From: Ignatzschineria rhizosphaerae
GTDB lineage: Bacteria > Pseudomonadota > Gammaproteobacteria > Cardiobacteriales > Wohlfahrtiimonadaceae
Assembly: GCF_022655595.1 (NCBI RefSeq)
Contig: NZ_CP093379.1
Location: 413,001 to 477,000 of the forward strand
Reading direction: 5' to 3'
DNA length: 64,000 nucleotides
In this document: piece after piece, positions 9,492-18,269 of the stretch
Layout of the letters: every line of letters starts with the position of its first letter
How positions within the stretch are numbered: the first letter of the stretch is position 1
Translations under genes and position numbers: made by a program
The notes under the pieces: model-generated
Seen by the model: the letters and a program-made list of their open reading frames with translations, nothing else
The model's database searches: none
What the model was told of the DNA's origin: nothing

Positions 9492-9520
9492 AAGCTGCTA
9501 TTTTTAGCAGCTTCTTCTTT
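9492..9520 (+). terminator. Terminator after the small lipoprotein gene
   Basis: AAGCTGCTA (9492-9500) pairs perfectly with TAGCAGCTT (9505-9513) around a TTTT loop, followed by TCTTCTTTT. Confidence 0.85.
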
Positions 9521-9617
9521 TGAAGGATAAAATCTTTTTGGATAGATAGATTTTATAAGTGATGAAAAAGGTATCTATTTTTGATATCAAGGCGTTAGGT
9601 TTTATAAAAGGAAAAGA

Positions 9618-10853
9618 ATGATGCAAATTGAGAGTGAAGTGAATAATGAAGAACGTTTACCTGAACCTTCCTATGATGAATATGCGCTCTCAGCGAAGCT
9701 TGCTTTTGAGTTAGTCTCTGAAATAAAAGCGACAGGGGCGATGCCTTTTTCTCGTTTTTTTGATCAAGCGCTCTATCATCCCACACTTGGATACTATACG
9801 GGTCCTCAGGCAGTTTTTGGGCGGGAGGGAGACTTTATTACAGCACCTTTAATTTCGGATCTTTTTTCTCGATCATTGGCCAATCAGATTATTGAGATTG
9901 GTGATCTTATCGATGATGCGTACCAGATTCTAGAGATCGGTGCCGGCAATGGCACAATGGCTCGTGATATTTTGCTGCATCTTAAAAAAGCGGGAAAACT
10001 CCCCGATAAATATCTCATTTTAGAAGTTTCACCAAATCTTATTGAGCGACAAAAAACATTAATTGCTGAGGCTTTACCAGATTATATAGATCAAGTTGTA
10101 TGGATTGATTCACCGCCAACATCTGCTTGGAAAGGGGTGATCGTTGCTAATGAAGTATTAGATGCTTTAAGTGTTGAACGTTTTAAAATGGTTGAGGGAA
10201 AGCCGCAATACGTAGATGTGGGATTAACTATCAATGATTCTGATAAAACAGTGGTGTTTACGCCGGTTTTAAGAGAAGCAGATACTGCGCTAGAGGATTT
10301 TTATGAAACATTAAAAACTCGGGGAATTGAGCTTCCTGAAGGCTACGAAACAGAGTATTGTCCCCATTTAGAGAGTTGGTTACCGCCACTTTTTGAATTT
10401 TTAACACAAGGCACCGCACTCTTTATTGATTATGGTTATGATGAGAAAGAGTATTATCGTCCAGAGCGAATGACCGGAACGTTAATTGCTCATTATAAGC
10501 ATCGAGCCCATGAAGATTTCTATCTCTATCCCGGATTGCAAGATTTAACCGCAAACGTCAATTTTACGCAAGCAGCAACTGTTTTAGTGGATATGGGGTT
10601 AGAGTTCTTAGGCTATACTTCGCAATCTTATTTCTTATTAGGCAATAAGTTACAAGAGTTAGTTGCGATAGATAAAGCTGAGCTGCCAGACACACAAGAG
10701 GGAGAACTTGCATGGTTTGAATTATCAAAGCGAGTTCAGCATTTGATTCATCCTGAAGAGATGGGGGAGCGTTTTAAAGTCTTAGCGGTTGGGAAAAACT
10801 TTGATCATGCTCTACAAGGATTTGAATTACATGATTATGCCCATCATCTATAG
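9618..10853 (+). CDS. Class I SAM-dependent methyltransferase, MidA/NDUFAF7 family (COG1565)
   Basis: 411-residue cytosolic protein. The SAM-binding glycine motif is YQILEIGAGNGTMARDIL (about residue 100-115), preceded by the family-typical MPFSRFFDQALYHPTLGYYT and FGREGDFITAP. VANEVLDALSVERF and FIDYGYDEKEYYRPERMTGT are further hallmarks of this family. In eukaryotes the homologue methylates an arginine of a complex I subunit; the bacterial substrate is unsettled, so no finer function is claimed. Start at 9618 follows AAAAGGAAAAGA. The stop codon TAG lies in CTATAGTTG followed by TGCCGG, which resembles a TATAG repeat terminus. A terminator follows at 10905-10930. Confidence 0.9.
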   Translation: MMQIESEVNNEERLPEPSYDEYALSAKLAFELVSEIKATGAMPFSRFFDQALYHPTLGYYTGPQAVFGREGDFITAPLISDLFSRSLANQIIEIGDLIDDAYQILEIGAGNGTMARDILLHLKKAGKLPDKYLILEVSPNLIERQKTLIAEALPDYIDQVVWIDSPPTSAWKGVIVANEVLDALSVERFKMVEGKPQYVDVGLTINDSDKTVVFTPVLREADTALEDFYETLKTRGIELPEGYETEYCPHLESWLPPLFEFLTQGTALFIDYGYDEKEYYRPERMTGTLIAHYKHRAHEDFYLYPGLQDLTANVNFTQAATVLVDMGLEFLGYTSQSYFLLGNKLQELVAIDKAELPDTQEGELAWFELSKRVQHLIHPEEMGERFKVLAVGKNFDHALQGFELHDYAHHL

Positions 10854-10904
10854 TTGTGCCGGAAATTATCTGAAATAGCATCAGCTTATATAAGTGATAG
10901 AAAG

Positions 10905-10930
10905 AGAGATCCATTAAGGATCTCTTTTTT
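10905..10930 (+). terminator. Terminator after the methyltransferase gene
   Basis: AGAGATCC (10905-10912) pairs with GGATCTCT (10918-10925), loop ATTAA, followed by five T. Confidence 0.88.
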
Positions 10931-10944
10931 ACCTCAAGGGATTT

Positions 10945-11098
10945 TATAGTCGATTTAAGAAGTACTTTCTTAAAAGTAAAATAGTACAGTGCGTGCATTA
11001 AACTAGCTTGCATAATGCCGGATAGAACGGCTTTTTCGTTTTTCATAAGCGATGCCCCGGCAATCTGATTCAGTCACTTTTAAACCGATTTCACTATA
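10945..11098. repeat. TATAG-terminated inverted-repeat element, full copy (154 bp)
   Basis: A MITE-like intergenic element. It begins TATAGTCGATTTAAGAAG and ends CTTTTAAACCGATTTCACTA plus TA; the ends are imperfect inverted repeats of each other (consensus TATAGTGAAATCGGTTTAAA). In reverse complement the internal block TATCCGGCAT, ATGCAAGCTAG, TTTTACTTTTAAG matches the copies at 23348-23449 and 46374-46532 in order. It codes for nothing. Size and ends resemble neisserial Correia elements. With the copy at 11124-11283 it fills the 449-bp gene-free space before recQ. Confidence 0.75.
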
Positions 11099-11123
11099 CA
11101 TCACTATAAATAGCTGGTACGGG

Positions 11124-11283
11124 ATTTTAGAAAGAACACGAAATATTCCCTTCAGCCGTGCATAAATCTATAAAGGCTCGTATTAAACAGTACTTACAAG
11201 CTGCTGGGTAGAACGTATTTCTTATTGTTAATAGATGATGTGCCGGCATTTAAATCAGCCTGTTTTGAACCTACTTCACTATA
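11124..11283. repeat. TATAG-terminated inverted-repeat element, second tandem copy (about 160 bp)
   Basis: Diverged copy in the same orientation as 10945-11098. Shared blocks include GGGATTTTA at the left, then TATTAAACAG, GGTAGAACG, ATGATGTGCCGGCAT, and the right end TTTTGAACCTACTTCACTAT. The left terminus is degraded, so its exact boundary is uncertain. The right end lies 20 bp from the recQ stop codon. Confidence 0.65.
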
Positions 11284-11302
11284 TAATGACTTGGAGTAGC
11301 AA

Positions 11303-13111
11303 TTAGCCCATTATTGCTTCTAGTTCTTTGATTTTATCGATAAAAATAGCGCCATATTGATCAAGCTTTTTCATTCCAACGCCTTTGATATTAAGGAATG
11401 CACCTGGCGTTTTGGGTTTAAGCTCTGCGATCTCTCTTAATGTTGCATCTGTAAAAATTGCATATGCCGGCACATCTCGTTCACGGGCAAGCTCTAAGCG
11501 TAGTTCACGAAGTGGCTCATAAAAAGGTGCGCGATAATGGCTTTCAGGATTAGAGACTTCTCTATGAACAATTAAGTCTTGACGATGGAAGAGTTGCTTT
11601 TCACCTTTAAGAATCGCTTTTGCTTCATTTTTAAGTTTTAAAATGGGGCGAGCATCAGGCGTTTGGTAGAGATATCCACGAGCAATAAGCGTCATAATCA
11701 TCTCCCGAATAGCGCGATCAGAGTAGTTACTCATAATGCCGTAAGTTGAAACTTTATCGAGATTTCGCTCTAAAATTTGTTGGTTTTTAGAGCCTCGTAA
11801 TACTTGAATAACGGTGGTTAACCCATAGTTTTGTTCCACTCGATAGACACAAGAGAGTATTTTTTGCGCTTCAATTGTAATATTAATTTTCGGCGTTGTA
11901 TTAGTACAATTTCCGCAGTTATCACAGCTTTCAAAGCTTGGAACTTCTGAGAAGTAACGCAAAATATCCGCGCGAAGGCACTCTTCTGAATGGCAATAAT
12001 CAATGAGGGATTGCAGATTTTGATAGAGGATTGTTTTGCGCTCAGGATCCACTAAGAATTCATTATTTTCAATTAAATATTTCTGATTGGAGATATCTCT
12101 TGGAGAATACATTAAAAGGCAATGTGCAGGATCCCCATCTCTTCCGGCGCGTCCCGCTTCTTGGTAGTAAGCTTCCATGTTTTGCGGCATATTGTAATGG
12201 ATGACAAAGCGGACATTAGATTTATCGATTCCCATTCCAAAAGCATTGGTTGCGACAATAATTTGTGTTTTATCAAAGATAAAGGCATTTTGATTCGCTT
12301 CTCGATCATCGCTTAGCATTCCCCCGTGGTAACTTAATGCATTAAAGCCTGACTTTTGGAGAAACTCTGTTAATGTCTCCACACTTTTACGAGTAGCGCA
12401 GTAGATAATACCGGCATCTTTGGGGTAAAATCGCTTGATAAAATCAACGATATATTGGCGTTTATCTGATACTTTAAGAACCTCAAAGGTAAGATTCTTA
12501 CGATCAAAGCTAATAATCGATTCTATCGGTGCTTGTAGATGGAGTAGTTGTTTGATCTCATCAATAACATCGAGCGTTGCAGTGGCTGTATAAGCTCCAA
12601 TAGGTGGGCGATAAGGAAGTTGATAGACAAAATCAACAATCTCCCCATAAGCGGGGCGAAAATCATGACCCCATTTAGAGATACAGTGCGCCTCATCTAC
12701 GGCAATAAAACTAATAGGAACTGCGGAGAAGAGATTACGAATAGAATAGGTATTTAGGCGCTCGGGGGCAATATAGATAATCTTAAAACGGTTTTCTCGA
12801 ATGCCGATTAAGCGCTCTCGTAGCGTCTCTTCATCTAAAGTACTATTAATAAAGGTTGCAGAAATACCAATTTCAGAGAGGGAATCGACCTGATCTTTCA
12901 TAAGTGAGATCAGTGGGGAGATTACAAGTGTGATATGGGGAAGGAGTAGCGCTGGGATTTGATAGCAGAGAGATTTTCCGCCACCTGTTGGCATGATGCC
13001 AAGCGCATCTTTGCCTTCTAAGATTGCATTGATCAGCGTCTCTTGACCATCGCGAAATTCGCTATAGCCAAAATATTTTTGCAACGCTTGATGTGCTTTC
13101 AATTGAATCAC
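11303..13111 (-). CDS. recQ: ATP-dependent DNA helicase RecQ
   Basis: 602 residues, normal length. 3'-5' helicase of the RecF pathway. Helicase motifs: Walker A IMPTGGGKSLCYQIPALLL (about 38-56), VISPLISLMKDQV, DEAH box VDEAHCISKWGHDFRP, TATAT, ATNAFGMGIDKSNVRFVIH, and QEAGRAGRDG. The RecQ-specific zinc site follows (CLRADILRYF, then CDNCGNC near residue 380), then the winged-helix RQC region and a C-terminal HRDC domain (YAIFTDATLREIAELKPKTP near residue 545-564). Intact throughout. No overlapping neighbours: the repeat pair lies downstream and ttrR is 94 bp upstream in the same orientation. Confidence 0.97.
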   Translation of the reverse strand: MIQLKAHQALQKYFGYSEFRDGQETLINAILEGKDALGIMPTGGGKSLCYQIPALLLPHITLVISPLISLMKDQVDSLSEIGISATFINSTLDEETLRERLIGIRENRFKIIYIAPERLNTYSIRNLFSAVPISFIAVDEAHCISKWGHDFRPAYGEIVDFVYQLPYRPPIGAYTATATLDVIDEIKQLLHLQAPIESIISFDRKNLTFEVLKVSDKRQYIVDFIKRFYPKDAGIIYCATRKSVETLTEFLQKSGFNALSYHGGMLSDDREANQNAFIFDKTQIIVATNAFGMGIDKSNVRFVIHYNMPQNMEAYYQEAGRAGRDGDPAHCLLMYSPRDISNQKYLIENNEFLVDPERKTILYQNLQSLIDYCHSEECLRADILRYFSEVPSFESCDNCGNCTNTTPKINITIEAQKILSCVYRVEQNYGLTTVIQVLRGSKNQQILERNLDKVSTYGIMSNYSDRAIREMIMTLIARGYLYQTPDARPILKLKNEAKAILKGEKQLFHRQDLIVHREVSNPESHYRAPFYEPLRELRLELARERDVPAYAIFTDATLREIAELKPKTPGAFLNIKGVGMKKLDQYGAIFIDKIKELEAIMG

Positions 13112-13205
13112 TCCCTTTTAGAAAACGCTTTAAACAGTAGCAGAAATGCCCTTTAAAGTATAGTGTTTCTCAATTTACTTAAGCAATCTAAAAAGTAAGA
13201 AGCCA

Positions 13206-13811
13206 TTATTTGGTGAGGAGATTATCCACTTCATTGAGTGTTGCGATAAATTCTGCGAGAGAGTCTGTTTCAAGCTTTTTCATTGCGCTAGCACGCTGGA
13301 CTTCAACGGTGCGCACAGAGATAGATTCTTTCTCGGCAATCTCTTTATTCGTCAACCCCTCATAAACAAGGCTTGCGATCTGCTTTTCTCTCTCTGTTAA
13401 GGTATTAAATTGTGTAATGATCTTGTTTTGATTCGCGCGTGCTAAGGTCGTCTTTTCTGCACGCTCAAGGGCGGCTATTAAGGTTGTTAAATCAATTGGC
13501 TTCTCTAAAAAATCAACAGCCCCTTCTTGAAGTGTTTTAACGGCAGTAGAGACTTCACCATGACCGGTTAAGATAATCGCTCCAATGGGGCTTTGGTGGT
13601 TTTTGAGCATTGTAATAACCGCATCACCAGAGAGTCTTGGCATTCTTAAATCGACAATAGCAATTGCCGGCAAACTTAAATCAACCCCTTCAATAAAGGC
13701 TTTTCCATCTTCCCAAAGAGTTGTGGGGTAGTTTAGTGTTGAGACTAAAAACTCACAAGATTCACGAACATCAGGTTCATCATCAACAATATGGACGGTT
13801 AATGTTTTCAT
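13206..13811 (-). CDS. ttrR: Tetrathionate two-component response regulator TtrR
   Basis: 201-residue response regulator. Receiver domain residues 1-120 with the acidic pair D10-D11 and phospho-acceptor Asp54 in IVDLRMPRLSGD, the switch Thr in ILTGHGEV and Lys in EKPIDL. C-terminal LuxR/FixJ-type HTH from about residue 135 (LTEREKQIASLVYEGLTNKE, then RTVEVQRASAMKKL). In Salmonella TtrR activates ttrBCA in response to tetrathionate under anaerobiosis. The call rests on linkage to ttrS and ttrBCA. Unusually, two unknown membrane protein genes (13890-15220) separate it from ttrS on the same strand. Confidence 0.92.
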   Translation of the reverse strand: MKTLTVHIVDDEPDVRESCEFLVSTLNYPTTLWEDGKAFIEGVDLSLPAIAIVDLRMPRLSGDAVITMLKNHQSPIGAIILTGHGEVSTAVKTLQEGAVDFLEKPIDLTTLIAALERAEKTTLARANQNKIITQFNTLTEREKQIASLVYEGLTNKEIAEKESISVRTVEVQRASAMKKLETDSLAEFIATLNEVDNLLTK

Positions 13812-13889
13812 GAGTCATCCTTTTGGCTAATTAATGGAATTGGAAAGAGGTTTTATTATAAATTATTACAAAGGAATTATCTTTTTTGA

Positions 13890-14546
13890 TCATGAACTGT
13901 AGTTAATAATGCAATGTGTTTTAAGGCATTGATCTATTTTGATGTAAAAAAGTAGCAGTAAACAGGATAGTAATGCGCAAATAGCTCCGATTAAGCCGAT
14001 AGATAATGCAGGCAGAAACCCTTGGCCTTGACGAGCGATCAGTAATATAGGGATTAAGGAGAGAAAAAAGGAGATAGTAGCGCCAAGAATAATGGTAAAA
14101 CTCAACCAACGCCAAATAAGTTTTAGGGAGAGAGGGACTCTATATAGCCTATTTTTAAGATATTGATAGCTATAAGCTGCTGTAATAAGAGCGGGAGGAC
14201 CACTAAATAATAGCGCAAATATACTCATGGAATCTGGAGTGAGTAATAGAAGGCTGACGATTATTACAGCAGAGAGAAAGATATGTACGGAAAATTGCAA
14301 GGGATCTGAGATGTAAGGTGCTTTTGTGGAAATGATTTTATTGATGAAAATGCTCGTTAGATAGAGTATTAATCCCCCAATAAGGATGAGGAAAGCAGCT
14401 AATATTCCTAAACCAAGGTTGATTTCAACACCAAAATATAGCGGAAGAGGAATGAATGAGGGGCTTAGAAAAAATATCACTAAAAATGGCATTAATGGAA
14501 GGATAATAGGTGACTTAGAAGATCGTTGTGGAGTGTTTTTTTGCAT
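13890..14546 (-). CDS. Unknown membrane protein, paralogue A
   Basis: 218 residues with about six membrane segments and almost no soluble part. Not recognised. It shares layout and scattered sequence with the next protein (14603-15220): an N-terminal PxxxxFxLSxSFxPxxLY pattern, a short basic loop, a DP-S segment (LLTPDSMSIFALL here), and a GLIGAICALLSCLLLLF helix matching GAIGLIASLLSCATLF. The two are therefore tandem paralogues. Placement between ttrR and ttrS on the same strand suggests co-transcription with the sensor system, but a role in tetrathionate sensing or transport is only a guess. Start ATG 14546. Confidence 0.7.
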   Translation of the reverse strand: MQKNTPQRSSKSPIILPLMPFLVIFFLSPSFIPLPLYFGVEINLGLGILAAFLILIGGLILYLTSIFINKIISTKAPYISDPLQFSVHIFLSAVIIVSLLLLTPDSMSIFALLFSGPPALITAAYSYQYLKNRLYRVPLSLKLIWRWLSFTIILGATISFFLSLIPILLIARQGQGFLPALSIGLIGAICALLSCLLLLFYIKIDQCLKTHCIINYSS

Positions 14547-14602
14547 TATAAAGAGGGATATTATTAATATTTAAAAGGGATAATCATTTCTATTGTCTGA
14601 GT

Positions 14603-15220
14603 TTAGAAAATTTTCATCGTATTAGGTAAAACAGATGTAATAATTTTTACGGAGGTAAAAAGAGTAGCGCAAGAGAGTAATGAGGCTATAAGGCCTATAG
14701 CTCCAAACATTAATGTAAAGGTGATAATAATGCCGGGATCATCACTTTGAAAGATCACAAGGAAAGCACCTGTAATGATTCCAATCATTATTCCAGTAAG
14801 CGCTGTTAGGCTTAGCCATATTAGATGCTTAAAGCGAAGGTGGTTTTTTTTCTGGAGCTTTATTAAGATAACGTAGCTGATAAGAGCCACTATTAATAGC
14901 GGTAAAGCGCCATTGGTTATTAGCGATAAAGACGCAGGATCAATGAGATAAATGGTAAAAAGGATCGCTATTATCAAAAAGAGATAGATGATCGAGACTA
15001 ATATCATGCGATAAGGCTGCGAGACATGCGCCATCTTTTGCTGAAGGTAGATCGCAATAATATAGAGTAGTGCAATAAGGGAGATATAACTAAAGATATA
15101 GGCGGTTATTAAAAAAACAATTCCTATTAAAGAGGTAAAGTTTGCGTAAAGATAGATTGGCAAAAAGGAGATACTTAATGGGAATGAGGCAAAAAAAGGT
15201 GAGATAGGTTGATGCATCAT
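14603..15220 (-). CDS. Unknown membrane protein, paralogue B
   Basis: 205 residues, about six hydrophobic segments. Not recognised. It is paralogous to the gene at 13890-14546 (shared DPASLSL / DSMSIF region and GAIGLIASLLSC helix). It begins with two ATG codons (15220 and 15217); either could be used. It lies 89 bp after the ttrS stop on the same strand and 56 bp before the paralogue, so ttrS, both membrane genes and ttrR may form one transcript. No catalytic motif or charged pore residue pattern that would name a function. Confidence 0.7.
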   Translation of the reverse strand: MMHQPISPFFASFPLSISFLPIYLYANFTSLIGIVFLITAYIFSYISLIALLYIIAIYLQQKMAHVSQPYRMILVSIIYLFLIIAILFTIYLIDPASLSLITNGALPLLIVALISYVILIKLQKKNHLRFKHLIWLSLTALTGIMIGIITGAFLVIFQSDDPGIIITFTLMFGAIGLIASLLSCATLFTSVKIITSVLPNTMKIF

Positions 15221-15309
15221 GGAATCCCTTATAAAAATAGATATTGGCTATCATAACCTATCTTTTTAAAACTTCATCTCTTTGTTTTTATTGGCACTTA
15301 TTTGTTTTT

Positions 15310-17220
15310 TTATTTATCAAGCGTTAGCTCCCGTGAGAGAATTAATCTCACAGCAGCTCCTTGCTTTCCATCTTTGCGATTATCGATTCTAAGTTTTCCA
15401 TCGATACTTTCAATGAGTCTTTGACAGATGACTAATCCTAATCCTAAACCATCTTCTTTAGAGGTTCTAAAAGGGACAAATGGAGCATTAAGTTCTGCTT
15501 CATCAAATCCAGGTCCATTATCAAAGATAAAAAGCTTGATATATTTGGGGTAGATTTTACTACGAATTTCTATCAATGTTGCGCCGGCTTGTGCGGAGTT
15601 CATAAGACAGTTTGCGATCACTTGTTCTAAGATTGAAGGCGTTAGAATTATGGTAAAGTCATCGGGGATATTGACGCTAATATTAATATCATTACGAATT
15701 CTCAAGCGAGTAATCTCAATAATGCGTTCGAGAAACAGTTTAAGATTAACCGCTTCTCGAATGGAGCTCTCTTTAGGCTTGGCCCATGATCGTAAATTTT
15801 TAATAATATTATGGCATTGGCTGACCTGTTCATTGATTTTTTGCATAGGCATTAAGAGCGGATGATTTTCACGCTCTTTTTTAAGAATCATTATACTGCC
15901 CTCGGCATAGTTACGAATCGTTGAAAGTGGTTGATTTAACTCATGCCCAATGCCACTTGCCATCTCCCCTAAGATATTCATCCGATCTGCTTTAGAGAGC
16001 ATCGCTTCATAGTCGTGCATCATTTTATAAGCTAAGTCGAGTTGTTTTCGCCTTTTTGTTGCCGCGTAACTAAGCCAGAGATGGTTAATAAGCAAAATTA
16101 ATAAAAAGAGTGCAAAGAAAAGAAGCCAAATTTTATTAGTAACGGCTAAGCGAAAGAGCGTTTCAAACAGGGTTTCTTGCCCTTCATAAAACTTCACATC
16201 ATAAGTAAGTTGGCTAATTTCTGCTAAAGTATATGGGAGCTGCCATGTGGGAAGTGTTGGATCTGCTGCTCTAAAGAGCTCTGCTTGAATACTTTTTGCA
16301 ATATCGCTATCTAAAGAATCTAGAGCGGCCAGTGACCAGCTAGGGAGGAGGTTCGTACTTGTTTGGCAATCAAACCCTTCAATCTGTTTAGGGTTAATTA
16401 AGCGAAAATTTCCTTTAGGCAAAATATCTTGTCTTTCTAAACGCTCATAAAGGCACGCCGGCACGATAATGGCATCATTTTGATGATCAGCAAGTTTGTT
16501 AAAGAGCGTCTCAATAGGAAAGCCATGATATTGAAAATAGATATTTTTTCGAAGTTCTGGCACATTTTGCATCATCTCATGATAAGCCAGTAAAAATCCT
16601 CCTAATGCTTTAGTACTGACGGCGCCAATATTTTTGCCATAAAGATCACTTAAAGTTTCGATAGGGCTCTCTTCATTGACCCAAATACTACTGCCGATTT
16701 TAGCGTTAGTGTCTTCTAAATGGATATTTTCCTCTAAACTTGCAACCCAACGAACGGGAACGTTGGTTTGTAAATTCACAAAAACGCCTTGATGAGAGAG
16801 AAGAAGATCAATGGCTCCGCTATTGACTTCTGCTTCTATATTATTAATTTGAAGCGGCTTTAAAATAAAGTGTAGCTCCGGCAAAGCACTATTGAGTGCT
16901 TGAATCCAAGCGCACCACTCCCTTTCTGCCGTTGCATCGCCATAAGGTGCTAAAACGCCAATAGTGATGCGCGTTGTGTCTTCTGATTTATGGGAAGGTG
17001 AACATTGGGTTTGAAGATTAGAGGTTTGTTGCAGTGTTTGTTGCTGTAGAAGATCTAGCGCATTTTTAGAAACCTGTGCTAATGAAGGATTGAGCGTACT
17101 TATCACCACCATGATTAAAAGCCATATATGCCTCATTTTACTAATTTGAAGCAGAATGATCTTCATGCCTTTTAGTAAGGCTGATAATTCATCATGCTGT
17201 GATAGATACTTTTTTAGCAT
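15310..17220 (-). CDS. ttrS: Tetrathionate sensor histidine kinase TtrS
   Basis: 636-residue inner-membrane sensor kinase. A first membrane segment near residues 30-50 (IWLLIMVVISTLNPSLAQ) leads to a periplasmic PhnD-like binding domain (about 68-330: TRITIGVLAPYGDATAEREW, GSIWVNEESPIETLSDLYGK, IGAVSTKALGGFL). A second membrane segment is at about 350-375. The kinase core has the phospho-acceptor His426 in GIGHELNQPLSTIRN, the N box NCLMNSAQAG, D box FDNGPGF and G box GLGLGLVICQRL. It would sense tetrathionate in the periplasm and phosphorylate TtrR. The binding domain makes this TtrS rather than a generic kinase. Divergent from ttrBCA across a 308-bp region. Confidence 0.92.
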   Translation of the reverse strand: MLKKYLSQHDELSALLKGMKIILLQISKMRHIWLLIMVVISTLNPSLAQVSKNALDLLQQQTLQQTSNLQTQCSPSHKSEDTTRITIGVLAPYGDATAEREWCAWIQALNSALPELHFILKPLQINNIEAEVNSGAIDLLLSHQGVFVNLQTNVPVRWVASLEENIHLEDTNAKIGSSIWVNEESPIETLSDLYGKNIGAVSTKALGGFLLAYHEMMQNVPELRKNIYFQYHGFPIETLFNKLADHQNDAIIVPACLYERLERQDILPKGNFRLINPKQIEGFDCQTSTNLLPSWSLAALDSLDSDIAKSIQAELFRAADPTLPTWQLPYTLAEISQLTYDVKFYEGQETLFETLFRLAVTNKIWLLFFALFLLILLINHLWLSYAATKRRKQLDLAYKMMHDYEAMLSKADRMNILGEMASGIGHELNQPLSTIRNYAEGSIMILKKERENHPLLMPMQKINEQVSQCHNIIKNLRSWAKPKESSIREAVNLKLFLERIIEITRLRIRNDINISVNIPDDFTIILTPSILEQVIANCLMNSAQAGATLIEIRSKIYPKYIKLFIFDNGPGFDEAELNAPFVPFRTSKEDGLGLGLVICQRLIESIDGKLRIDNRKDGKQGAAVRLILSRELTLDK

Positions 17221-17528
17221 AGTGATCTCTTTTTATTGCTCTCATTATTTGTAATCTCGATCAACGCCTTATCAAGATTTTTTGGGGATTATTGCCAAGA
17301 TAACGCCTTCATTTTGTGATGAGGCTTTGAAAAAGTCACGCTTTTTAAGTGATCTGGGCTTTATTGAGGGTTTATTTATTGCTCTAGGTCAGTTTTTGTC
17401 AGCTTATGTGGTTTACCACAATAGAGAGTATTGCTTAAAAATTGAATGATAAGAGTATCAGAAAATTATCATGGTTGAGTTTATGAGTCGAAGCAGAAAC
17501 GAGCTTATAAACTAAAAAAGGAGAAGTC
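17221..17528. promoter_or_regulatory. Divergent ttrS / ttrBCA control region with palindrome
   Basis: 308 bp without a gene between the divergent starts of ttrS and ttrB. It contains a palindrome at 17407-17420: TGTGGT, two bases, ACCACA. It lies 110 bp upstream of ttrB and is a plausible operator for TtrR or another activator. A weak CRP/FNR-like TGTGAT appears near 17316. I see no strong unaided sigma-70 promoter, consistent with activator dependence. Confidence 0.45.
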
Positions 17529-18269
17529 ATGGATATTACACGCCGAGATCTATTGAAGCAGCTAGGCACATTAACAGCGGGAGCTGCTGTCATTAGTCTT
17601 CAGCAAGCAAGAGCGCAAGAGAAACATGTTCCCCCGCGAAGAGAGGGAGATCCGAGTAAACGTTACGGTATGATCGTTGATCTTCGCCGTTGTATTGGTT
17701 GTCAGGCTTGTACTGTTAGTTGTACGGTGGAAAACCAGATGCCAGCGGGGCAATTTAGAACAACGGTAAGACAGTATCAAGTCTTTAGTTATGAGAAAGA
17801 TAAGGCGACAAACGTTGTTTTACCACGTCTTTGTAATCACTGTGATAATCCCCCTTGTGTTCCTGTTTGTCCAACGCAAGCAACCTTCCAAAGAGAAGAT
17901 GGGATTGTGGTTGTGGATAGTAAAATTTGTGTGGGTTGTGCTTATTGTGTTCAAGCTTGTCCTTACGAAGCACGTTTTATTAATGAAGAGACAGGAACAG
18001 CTGATAAATGCACCTTCTGTGCTCATCGCTTAGAGGCGGGATTATTACCTGCTTGCGTTGAATCTTGTGTGGGTGGCGCTCGTATTATTGGAGATATGAA
18101 AGATCCTAATAGCGTCATTAGCAAGATGCTCGTTGAATTTGCTGATGAAATTAAGGTGTTAAAACCTGAGCAAGGAACAACGCCACAGGTGTTTTATATT
18201 GGTCTTGATGATGCGTTCCAATCGCAAGTTCAAGGACAAGCAATGTTATGGCAGGAGATCAACTTATGA
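17529..18269 (+). CDS. ttrB: Tetrathionate reductase iron-sulfur subunit TtrB
   Basis: 246 residues. The N-terminus has a twin-arginine signal (MDITRRDLLKQL then AGAAVISLQQARA), so it is exported folded with its clusters. Four [4Fe-4S] sites are visible: CIGCQACTVSC, CNHCDNPPCVPVC, CVGCAYCVQAC and CTFC with CVESC. It carries electrons from TtrC to the molybdopterin subunit TtrA on the periplasmic side. First gene of ttrBCA; the site AAAAGGAGAAGTC precedes the ATG at 17529. Overlaps ttrC by four bases (ATGA), a sign of translational coupling. Confidence 0.95.
   Translation: MDITRRDLLKQLGTLTAGAAVISLQQARAQEKHVPPRREGDPSKRYGMIVDLRRCIGCQACTVSCTVENQMPAGQFRTTVRQYQVFSYEKDKATNVVLPRLCNHCDNPPCVPVCPTQATFQREDGIVVVDSKICVGCAYCVQACPYEARFINEETGTADKCTFCAHRLEAGLLPACVESCVGGARIIGDMKDPNSVISKMLVEFADEIKVLKPEQGTTPQVFYIGLDDAFQSQVQGQAMLWQEINL

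Noticed and set aside
10847-10875. CTATAGTTG plus TGCCGG at the methyltransferase stop as another repeat end
   Set aside because: Suggestive of the right terminus consensus but too short and without a partner end; not counted as a copy.
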